A stretch of 64,000 nucleotides of DNA from Epiperipatus broadwayi (lineage: Eukaryota; Onychophora; Udeonychophora; Euonychophora; Peripatidae), in NCBI GenBank assembly GCA_028023455.1, contig JAQFVV010012510.1, positions 866,001-930,000 on the forward strand, in the 5' to 3' direction. Below the pieces are notes generated by a model. The model ran no database searches. It was not told the origin of the DNA and saw nothing but the letters and a program-made list of their open reading frames with translations. The position numbers and the translations under genes were made by a program. Below, in pieces: positions 38,601 to 50,600 of the stretch (position 1 is the stretch's first letter; each line of letters opens with the position of its first letter).

Positions 38601-41600
38601 ATGCACAAGCCTTCTGGCATCCATTGATTACTCTGGTTGGCACTGCTGTATGGAGAATTTTGCCTTGTTTAATAACAATTGTGTGCTAGTATAAGAGATG
38701 GTGATCACGTGATGTTTAGTGGTTTAACACCAATCCTGCCTAATAAATAGTGGTGGCTATGGTTGTTAAAGAGCCAAAGACACCAAAATGTATGGGTGCT
38801 GAACTGAGTTCAGACCCATATGACTATATAAGCTATTGAGCTTAGATTGAAAAGATTATTGTGTTTTCAATTTTATTCTCATAGCTTTGTAGTTAAGTAG
38901 AGATAAAAGATGGCTACTGGAGAGTTGCATTAGATCCCCAAGATCTAGGTGCAGTGCTCTCAGATCCAAAGCTCCTCACTGACGAAGGCCACAAGCCAGA
39001 AACTAGACTGGGGATATTGGATGAGTAGGCACTAGATAGGGATTTTATGCACAAGTCTTGTATGGAGAGTTCTACCTTGTTTAATAACAATTATGTGCTA
39101 GTATAAGATATGGTGATCATGTGATATTATTCATGTACATAATATATCAATTTTACTCTACAACTTCCTAATTCATGTTACAAACATTTCTTTAATTTAT
39201 GTGTGTATGGATTCATATTTAATTCACTCTATCATAGCATTTTGTAAAATAATAAATGTCACTTTATAATCAATAATTTCATTTTATGTAGACACATATT
39301 AGTATGAAGTTTATTATAGAATTGTTTTCAAATCAACAAAATCATTTTTGCATCTTCAGTTTATTTTTTAATAACATTCGTATTCTATTATTCCAGTGCG
39401 TTCCATTTAGAATTTAGTCATTTAGAATAAATGTTTTCATTTTGTATTATTTTATAAGCAATCCATCTAGAAAGTAGTATTTCATTATTTCATAAATTAT
39501 TTCAATAAACACGTTTTACAAAATCTTTTCAAATATTATAAATGCATATAAATTTCTTTACCTGAACCATCATCTGTTAATGGTTCTCTGTAAATCTTCC
39601 AATTAACAGGGGTTTTCCAAGAGCTACATGGGTCGACAGTCAGTTAACAGGTCTTATTTTCATCTTATTTCCATTGCTAAACCACGTGATAGAGGAGAGA
39701 GAAAAGCTATTTTTTTTTTAGCCAGACACATGAAGGTATTCTATTTTAATAATACGTTTCTTCATTCTTTAGCCATGCAGTAGTTACAGGTTCCTTCCTT
39801 CACAGTGCTCCAAGCTTCGTTGGGCCAGTATTCATAGAAACTGCATTTCACTATGCAGTACTAATGATGGTTAGTCCACTAGTAATAATCTTGATAACTT
39901 CCAAACAATATATTGTTGATTATCCCTCAGCAATATCTACTCCCCTATTTATAGTCTTATGCTTTTCTTATCAATGATTCTTCGGATTGATCTAGCACTA
40001 ATTCTATTGGTGATGATGATCTTTCTCTGAGGCCCATGTCTTCATTCGACTCCTTATTGGCCCACCATTTCTAGTAGAAACAAATCCTGATAACTCTTAA
40101 TTTGATATGTTTTTCAAAAAATATCTATTAACTTTCCTGCCTACGGCAATCTTTTATAATTAAATGTTAATTATAATTTATACATATTCAGCTCTATAAA
40201 TTATTATATGAGCAATATTTTAACTTGACCTATTTTTACTTTTTTAAATGGTAAAGATTTATACTCGCTTAAGTGCGTCATTTTAATATTTTAAAATAAT
40301 AATTTTTAACCATTTTGGGTTTTATAATGTGCACGAAATTTCATTCTAAATCACTGTCACTTATTCATTTCTCCATTTGACATTTATTCATTGAAGACCG
40401 TGTCAGCCCTTCATTTTAATCTAAACAGTTTTTTAAATGGGGGGAGAGAATTTCAAACTATACACGTGAAACAACGCATCTGTTTCAATATATATACATA
40501 TATTTTCAATTTTGCGATCCTGAAAAACAAATTTGTGGAACAAATTATCCCTATCAATCTTACGCATTTAGTTATATATTCAGTCTTTATATTTTCTGAC
40601 TAATCAACCTCATTACAAACTAAGGCTGTATGTGCTAGCAACCCCAACCCCCCAAATCCATAATAACAAGAGTAGACTTCTTCGTTAAATAGTCTTCATG
40701 AATGCACACAAAATTTATATAGCTTACAGTGTGAATAATAGATAAAAATATTTCAATTTCAAAGCTTAGAACAATTCCAAAATGGCTTGCATATCCATGT
40801 TTTTTACATAGTCAAGATACTATTAAAATAACCAAACAGTAGAAATTATTCAATGCTGTTAATATTTTTTTTTTGTTTCCTAAACATACTTTAAAGAACA
40901 TACTTTTTACATAATATACTTATGTATTTATTTAATTTAATGTACCTTTCTTTTTAATTCTTATGGCTATATTGGTATAACATTGAAATCATTATTCAAT
41001 GTTATCATATTACTCTAAAATCCTATACATCTAAATCATTAGCATAATTAAAACCCTATACATCTATCGATGTTGAGAATCATTTCATGGTCAACACAAT
41101 ATATTTTTTTAGTAATAACAATTGTAGAAGACCTGATGGGGAAAAAAAAACACATTTAAGATGGATGGATGAAATAAGAAAACTCACTGGCATGTTCTAG
41201 AGAAGAAAAACTAGGGAATGAAATAACTGGATTAACCTTGGAGAGATCTTCAATTTACAGTGGCTTGATATTTTTGAAGATGATGATGATAAGTAATAAA
41301 AATGCAAACTAATATGAAGAATTTTAGTCAAAGCAAAAACAAAAACAATGCAAATAAAAATTTCTCTTGGCATGTGTTAAATCAGTTCTTAGTGCAGTCA
41401 TAATGACCCAATGTAGTGGTGACTAAGATATTTTTATGTAATCATCAACTAATTTACAGTAGTTATAATCTAATTACTGTTAAATTATAGTATAGCACTG
41501 TTATGTCAAGATAGAATTTCTTATTATTAATTCCAGTTTTTACTACTTATTACAATATCTATTATTACTCTTATGTCACATCCACATAAAAATGTATTAT

Positions 41601-44600
41601 TAATTTATCAAAAGAGATCTAACTCTGTGACAGTCATAAAATTTCACAATCACTATAAAATTATAACTAGGCTATAACCTCGACAATATGCGTATAAAAT
41701 GCGATAGTAGGGACCTCTACAGGTGTTTTAACCACAAGCTTATGCTATGGAAGCTTGTGGTTAAAACACCTGTAGAGGTCCCTACTATCGCATTTTATAT
41801 GCATATTGTCGAGGTTATAGCCTCAGTAAATATTACGTAATCAATGTGCATTTAATAAATTTATAATTACAACTATAAAATTATAATAGAAAATGAAAAA
41901 AAAAAGTAGAAAGAAAAATTAAAGTTATATATTTGTGAAAATAAAAATAATGTATTTAATTTATTAAAAGCTAAGAAATTTATAATTCAATAACTACTAT
42001 CATAATGCTTTTATATCATAATAGGTCCTACACAGGATTTCCTCAGTTATATATATTTTGGAATAAATAATTTGACAACAAATGTTAAGTTTATTTCAAG
42101 CTGATGATAAACTAGTTATAATCACTTCCAGAAAACTTCTTTAGAAATTTTTACGAAATAGTTAACTTAAAAGTAATTGTTAAATTCCACTAATATACAA
42201 ATATATTAAGATTATTAATATATCTTTTAAAAAATTTATCTACACATTAGAAATTTTCAAATTCTTTAGCAACTAGAATGAAAATATTTGGTAGGCAACA
42301 AGTTATTCCAATATATAATGAAACTAATTCAAAGCAATGATTACTACTTCCACCAATTGCTAGTATGGATGTGTGAGTGTGCAAGCTATATGAATTAATA
42401 GTAAAACACTTAAAAACAATATTAAATAACTTTTATCACAAATCAAATACCAATTACTTAAATAAATTACCTCTCCCATTATTCCAGAATACATAACTTT
42501 GAATAATTCATAAAGTCCAAATTTTCCTAAACCTTGGAGAGAATAACCAATAGCTGTAGGTGCCCAACCTTTAGCCAAACCACGCATACCATCTTCCTTT
42601 ACTGTTACTGAAAATCCCGTGAAGATACCTTTATATTTGCCAGGATTCGTCTGAATACGACATTTTACCAAATCAAGAGGAACAATCCCAGTGTGAGTGA
42701 TTCCACAACTTAGTATACCACCAATTCCACATAATCCAAAAAACTTGGGAGAAGCATATTCACAGCTATAGTTACCATCTAAAAACACACACAAAAAAAA
42801 TTCAGGTTAATTAAATTATAAAGTGTATATAATTTATGAAATGGATTATAAACAAATACAAAAATCTATTACAAAAATTTACCCTGAATTTTATCCTTTC
42901 TTTAAATTACTCAAATTTATAATTAAATTCTAAAAATTTACTGAATTAAAATTCACATTTTATAGAAATGACTTTAACTAAATATTTATTGCATAAAACG
43001 TAATCTAATTTTATTTCCCATACAAAGATTTGTGACTATGGCCTTTTAATTATATGTTGGATTGATTTCATCATTTAATAGAAGTTTTAAATGTTTTTTA
43101 AAAAAATAAAATTTTCTTTATACTTTTCCAAATACATTCAGCTATAATGCAAAGTTAATATAGAACACATCTAAAGGGGTATTTTTCTTTTTTCTTCGGA
43201 TGTTTCTGGCCTGACCAATGGCAGTGCTAGAATTAGTAGACACAATTCATGAAAACTGAATTTAAGGTGATACTCTAACCAATTACAATATTCAGTGCTA
43301 AAATCTAGTCAGTAAAAGTACAATACACTTATCTACGAGAGTCCTCCAAATTTTTTTCATTTCTTTTTTTTAAGGGCAAGATCAATGAGTGTTTTCTAAA
43401 TATTGTCTAACTTGATTTATGGAACTATTTTGTCATTGTCTGGTGATGAGCCTCTGCACAATATTCTCATCTCTTAATGAATGTTCTTGCAATCATTTTT
43501 CAAGAGTTAAGAGTAGTTTCATCAATACATATAAGCATTCGAGTTTAGACTTTGTAAAGCTTATAATTCTTTGTAGTGAGCCATGGTTTTGGAAAACTGT
43601 TTGGATATTATATTGATAGCAGATTTTCCTTTGTTTGATATCCCTAATGCATGAATACACTATTATTGTTCTTATATATATATATCTTCTTGTTGTTTAA
43701 GTTTTTCTTAATGACAGCTGATGGATAATCTTTGTGAATTTTTCTTTTTACAAATCACTACAGACTTTTTTTTTTTTGCTTACTTCCATAGTAAAATTCC
43801 GCTTTTTGTGTTATAAGTGTTTGTCAATATATAATAAGTATTTCTTTATATGTGGGATTTTCTGCAAATAATTTTTTGTCATGAGGCAATCTTGTCACAA
43901 GAATATCTAAAAATTGCAAGTTCATTGTATAAAGTCACTTTTTAACCCAAAAACATGTAGACCAAATAACTACAATCGAACAATTTATGACTAATGGTCA
44001 GCTCATTTCGAAAACAATTTATCATATAAACCATTTCATATTGTATATGTACACTATAAGTATAGTAAAAAGATTAATATATCTATGAATTGAGAGTTAA
44101 TTAGAACTAAATCTTTAATACAATTGTTTCATTTAAATTCAACGAGCTTGATTTTAAAGAAAATGACTGGAATTTTAATAAAATAAAATGTAGTTTACAA
44201 TGCTTATGACATACAATACATAATAATTAAATCCAATAATTATTAATAATTTATTTTCTTCATGGAGATATAAAAATATTAAACCATATCAACAATGAAT
44301 TCAATAAGATATATTTTACTAAATTACAATATAAAAGAAATTCAGATACATCATAAATACAAAGTTATAAAATAATGGTTAAATTTTTATAATCCTTAAA
44401 AATTTCTAACATGGAAATCCACTCTGAAGAGACTTGAGATTCTGACAAAAATTACTGAAAACTTAAGTAGTCATTGATAACAGCATTTTTTTTTTCAGTT
44501 TAATTGATAAATTATACATAAATGCAGACACACAATAATACTATAGATTTTGTTTATATATACTCACATAAAATTTACTTCAATAAAAGATTTTTTTAAA

Positions 44601-47600
44601 AATTTTATTTAAAAAAACTAACTGTTAAAACAAGATTCTATTTCTTAAAATTAGGACAAATGGTATTTATGTAGTTTGCCTGATGGAAAGTTGGCCGCCC
44701 ATTTTATTTTAAATTATCCATTTTCAGGGGCCTGGACATTCAACACATGATATGAACCTATATGGCTGACTCTAAGTTATCATATTCGATATTTACGTAT
44801 TTTTTGTTAAAATGATAAAAAAATACCAAAATCCAAAACATCAGAATTAAAATTTTTTTAAATGTAAATGCAGTAAAGAAAATAAAAATAAAGCATGATT
44901 ATAAGCAAAACTATAACAAAGATGCAGACAAACATCACTCTTCGGGTGAGCACTATCCTGTAATTTTGAAAATATTTCCCTGAAATACACAAAAATCAAG
45001 AGTTGTATCTCAGTGCACTCACAAATGATGTTCTGGAGCCTTCTAACCATGTTCCTTTCCAAACAGATATGCGTTTAGAACATGTTTGCACATAAAGAGT
45101 AATATCGATCTCTTATCACATGCTTTTCAGGCAGGCACTATCCTGCAATTTTGAAAATATTCCAGTGAATCTTGTTCTGTCGATGAAAGATTCCAAATTT
45201 TAATATATTTCCAAAAATGATAAGGCAAAAAAGAAATGTTAAAAAAAAAAATACGGTTAACGAATGTCAACAAAAAAAGTGTTAATTTTAACCATGTGTT
45301 ATTTGTTCACTTGGATGTTATACTGTGAATGGAATTTATTAAAAAATGTATTCAATTTTTTAAAATTAACATTCAATTTAGAATACATTTGTTAATATTT
45401 TTTATTTTCAGGATCAAAGTATTTGTTTACATTTTTTTCCTCGAACATGTATAGCTTGTTAACTTTAAAAAATATTAAACATATTCTAAATTGAATGTTA
45501 ATTTTATTAAGTTCAAATACATTTTTTAATAAATTCCATTCAACAACATAATGTGCAAATGTTAACACGAGGTGAACAAATAATACATGGTTAAAATTAA
45601 CTTTATTTTTTTTTGTTGATATTCATTAACATGTGATTTTTTTAGCATTTTTAAAAATATGATTAAAATTTGGTATATTTCATTGACAGAACAAGATGCA
45701 GTGGAATATTTTCAAAATTATAGGATAGTGCCCACCTGAAAAGTATGTGATAATGGGCATGATATTACACTTTACTGTGTGCGAACATATTCTAAGTATC
45801 TGTCTGGAAAGGAATGTGGTTAGAAAGCTCTAAAACATTGTTTGTGAGTGCACTGAGATTAGTTTACAGCTGGTCTAATGAATTTACATTAAAAAAAATT
45901 TTTAATTACAACTCTTTGGACTTTTGTGTTTATCATTTTAATAAATAAACTAAAAAATTGAATATAATAACTTAAGAGACAGTCATAATGTTTATAACAT
46001 GTGCTGGAAATCCCTGAAAATGGATTATTTAAAATAAAACAGATGGCAAGCTTGCGGCAAGCATAAGTACCAATTTATTTTATTGTAAATAAATTTCGGC
46101 TGAAAGAATTGGATTAATCCATAGTAAAAAAATATATAAATATTTCAATTTTTTATGATTTTGGAATTCAAAAAACCTTAGACTGTGGTCTTGCTAATTA
46201 CATTTCTTAAGAAACAAACAGCAACCAGAAATGAAAAGTGCAAATGATAAAATAGGGAATAAATGTGAATTGGATATTCAAAATATATTCAGAAGTTTCA
46301 TATCATAAAATGTACTAGATAAATCTGACTACCAGTCATGGCTATTATAAGTTATTCAGTTCTCTAAAAAAATACAAAGAAGTCACAAGTAAGCATATTA
46401 TATTTTGCTATTAATAACCAAGATGATCAAAAACATTCAATTCTGATATAACAATCAAAATTAAAATAGGTTTTGAAATATTTATCAAACTTCTGAAATA
46501 TTATACATTTATGGCAACCAAGTGTAAAACTTGATATGTAATGAGTTTAACTGTATAGAGTAATTAATAATTTTCTGTGTTATTTGTTTGAAAATTTGAG
46601 TTTTCTTAATGTGTTTAATATTTCATATTACTATACTACTCACTACATATTTGACTATTTTTTGTATGTATATAAACTTAATACAGATCCATCAGTTATA
46701 ATTTAATAAGATTTTATATATTTGAAGTCTGAATACTTATTTAAGTTTTTCAGAATCCATTTATAGATTGAAAATTTTTTTAATTTTATTTCAGCTATAA
46801 GAATATGATGAAGAATGGGCTGATTCATTTTATGTCATTTACAATAAGTGTTTGGTTTGAATGTATGTTACATAACCATGATGACTATTGGACTGATTCA
46901 TATTATAAGTTTACAATTTACAATGAACTCTCAGTAGTGTAGTTATCAATTCACCAATACTAGCCTGCTCTAGCATTCTTGGAATACACATGTAATGTGT
47001 ATAGCTTCAATAGGGTGACTTAATATGTCAACCTAGAATAAAAACTTTTTAATGACATACTAATGATTATTAAGAGTTAGTAACTGAACCAAGACAATAT
47101 GTATGGTTCAATAGAGTGACATGATCTGCCAACCTAGAATAAAGATTTTATGACAAAATAAGAGTCCTGTCTATAAAGATAATATGATGTATTAACTTTA
47201 TTAAAACTCCCTTTAAATGCTAGTTAATTTATTTAATGTAAGAATAAATTATAATATACGTATATACCATAGATAATATGTAGTAAAATAAATGCTATAA
47301 GAATATGTAGATAATTATCAACTATTACAATAATAAATTTTGGTATAAACAAATAATATTAAAGTAGTCGCTGATTATCATAGATTTGCATATTTACGTG
47401 TGTAAATTAACCTAGCAGTTGGCTGTTATGTCATTAAATGAACAGTTTTGCTAAGACGCATGCTATTGGCTCTTATATTTATTGAGTTCTTAGAGTTAAT
47501 TATGTCATGCTTAGAGATTATTCTCGGGAATTCTCGATTGATAAATTTTTCTCGATTATTCTCCAACAGAATATGAAGTTATTTTTACGAAACATTTCTT

Positions 47601-50600
47601 AAAAATTATAGTACAAGTTTATTATTAACTCTATTATATTATTTTCTCACTTTTAAGTATTAATATTTTTTCGTAATTTAATCAATGTTACCAAAAAATA
47701 ATTTGCAAATTAACTAGATACAATACTATTCATAAATTTAAATTTATTAAATATATATACATATTGTAACGTTTTTCGTTTTGCTAGGCCTTTACACGCT
47801 AATATAAACTGCGCGTGAGTTGATCAAGCTATGTCAAAAAAGAAGAAAGTTGTATTTCTATTCTAAAAACACAGCTATTTTTCCTGACAAAATCAACTTT
47901 TAATTTTATTTAATATGGGCGCCAGAATTCCTAAGAATCCGCTGAAATATGTCGCCAGCACCTCTCGCAAGTTGTAAAACAAAAAAAAATAAAAAGATTT
48001 TTATTATATTTTTTTTTTAAGGGGCGGTAATTCTACCGTAATGAGAATTAATGATTTTTACGATTATTAGTCCTGGGCATATTGAAACATATTGGCAAAG
48101 GTAACTTACGTTTAAATCTTATTACACTAAAAATAAAGTTAATAATAAAAAATAACTATTATTAATAACGCACAAATGAGAATTGATATTAGAAATATTT
48201 TTAATTTTGACAAACTAAAATACTTCATGTTAAGTAGCTAATTAATACCTTGGAGAGAACACATTTAATTCAGGTGGGAAATATCCAGAAAATATAAATA
48301 TCAGTTAAAATAAACAAAAAGTTCTTGGTTAAATAAGAGTCTCTCATCTAGAAAAATTAAAGTCACTATCGGGATTCTTTTATACGTATATTTTTACGAG
48401 TAGTTTTAAATAGTTAACTTTGTCACAATCAGGATAATTATTCTTACCAGTAAGTTTCATGAATTCAGTAGTAGATAACTATGCATAGTTTTTTGGTTAT
48501 AATGAGCTTGGCCTTTTGGTTATTGCTTGATCTTGTGGTCCATTTCCCCAGTCGGTCACGAAGGCTTTTCCTGGTGTACATCATTAGGTCCGATGTCTTC
48601 AGAAGCTCCGGTTCACTGCGACATGCCGAATTCCTTCAGCGAAGAGTGATCTTGGATATATCAATATTATCCAAGACCAACTAGAGAAACAAAACGAACA
48701 AGACGTTCCTTCAACCGGATCCCTCCTTTTTATTTCCAGTTTTCAGGACTTCTGCGCATGCTAGTACCATGCCTTTTTAATCTTATCCAGTCTTTATAAA
48801 TTTTATGTAATAAAGTCTTTATTTTCTTCAAGTTTTCGGCCATCTTTAATTAATTTGAGTATTTCTACTTTCAGCTTATCTTTTTTTACTTGCTTTTGGA
48901 ATTCTTTTGTTCTCTCCAATTACTATTATTACTAATCACATAAAAAAAAAATAAGAAGAATAATTCAACCCTCATTGTACATTTTTTTTTTAAAAAAAAA
49001 TTACTCAACAAAATTTTAAATCCACTTTTATCTTTTAGTTTTTTTTTACCCAATGCCAATATATTTGTAACGTATATAAATAAACGTTACAATATATTTA
49101 TATAGACCACAAAAATGAGCAAGCGGAACTATAGTGACTGTTGGAAGTATTTTAAAAAGGAAAAGAACAATATTTGATATTAAGCAAAAGGCTTTTGGAT
49201 GAACTTAAAATTCAAATATCAAAAAGGAGGAATAACGAAATAGTCATTATTAAAGTTTCTTCAAGATCCAAATCATTTACAAGGAGATAAATTCTTCAAA
49301 TATACCTAGAAATTTGATATCATTAAACTAGCTAAAAATTATATGCAGGAATTATTCCAAATTAATTACACAGATGAAGTGGAAAATAGCAATTCTAACC
49401 ATACGTCGGACATGCAGAAAGCTTCCCTACAAATACTTCAGTACATTTACAACAATAAGAGTTGATTCAAGCTAGTTTAAAACAACCTCAACCAGTTGAG
49501 AAAATTTTTTAACATTGGAAAAAGAATTTATTTGAAGCTAAAATTGTCAAATAATTTGGAAAATTTGAAATCTGCAATGAAGACAATAAGGCATACATCA
49601 ACACAAAATGAGCAGACTTTTTCAACGTCGGTCATATTTGTGTCCAAAAAAAACTCGCTTAAAAGATTCATCAATTATCTTTTTTAAAAATATTATTTTT
49701 TGAAAGAAAATGCCTAGATTTCATATTTAATCCAATTAATTTAAAAATTGGATCATACATAATTTATAATTTTCAATAGAGATGGAGACTGAGTTAAAAT
49801 TGAATTTGCAAGTTTATTAAAGAATTTTTTTTATATATATATAAATTGTTATTAAAGTAATTTTCAAAATAAAAATAGAATTTTTAAATTATATTTTTAA
49901 TTTTTCTCAAGAATTCTAGAAAAGGTCAGAAAAAAATTGTAGATTTTGCGAGAATGAAATAAGTTTCAGAATTGCATATCTCTAGCCAAGCTTCTTTTAC
50001 TTTTCGTTTTCTATGCAAATAATTTTAGCATTAGCAGGTTTTAAAAAATGAGATTTTTTTCTCATGGTCTATAAATACTGAGCTATAAGCTCTGTTATAT
50101 AAATGAGTATGCCAAGTGATTCGCGATTTTAAGTTTGCAGTCTCTCCATAATATCTGATGACATTGCAAAATTGATAATCCAGGGTATATACCAATTGAG
50201 CTGTATCATCATTAATCTTATCATTGGAATTATTAAGTCTTTTTAGTGATAAAACTAATCTAAACCCAATATTAAAATCCTTATGCAATCAATATTATTT
50301 TGAATGTATATTAGGGATATAAAGCATGTCTGGTGATTTAATGACATAACTAACAGCTAGGTCAATTTACACATGTAAATATGAAAATCTATGATAATCA
50401 GCAACTAGTTTAATGTATGTTTGTATCCATGTGGATACGCTAATATATTTGCTAATATTCACTTTAGCCGTGCTTTGACAAAAATAGGCTGTGTCGAAAA
50501 TCTGACTTAGCAAAGTAATATTGTTTTATAACAAAATTTATTACCATAATAGTTGATAATTATCTACATACTCTTGTAGAATTTATGTTATTTAGTATAT

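Larger units (their letters stand above)
38286..39127. mobile_element. Hammerhead-family element, 842 bp, with perfect 10-bp target duplication
   Basis: TATTCATGTA flanks it at 38276-38285 and 39128-39137. The first about 300 bp run in minus orientation, starting with the constant end ACAAGGCAAAACTCTC. From about 38587 the element turns and runs in plus orientation. CTAGATAGGGATTTTATGCA occurs at 38587 and 39032, so the plus part is a little more than one 445-bp unit. One ribozyme-like core lies on each strand. No coding capacity. Confidence 0.86.
27190..42470 (-). other. SLC25A3 intron 2
   Basis: 15.3 kb intron holding the RTE LINE copy B, a 1.86 kb DNA transposon, a minisatellite, a hammerhead-family element, an RTE remnant and a long hairpin. 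The stretches 27190-29436, 33209-34550, 36426-37724 and 39138-41119 show no feature I can support. Confidence 0.85.

Noticed and set aside
39760-40110. Possible mitochondrial DNA insertion (less AT-rich, codon-like phrases)
   Set aside because: No stretch translates into a recognisable mitochondrial protein with either code by eye.
47925-47945. TGGGCGCCAG, and TGGCGCCAG at 53752, as LTR primer-binding sites
   Set aside because: The first lies inside the LTR rather than after it, and the second has no LTR beside it.
48481-48684. 67-codon open frame
   Set aside because: Lies inside the solo LTR and has no recognised domain.
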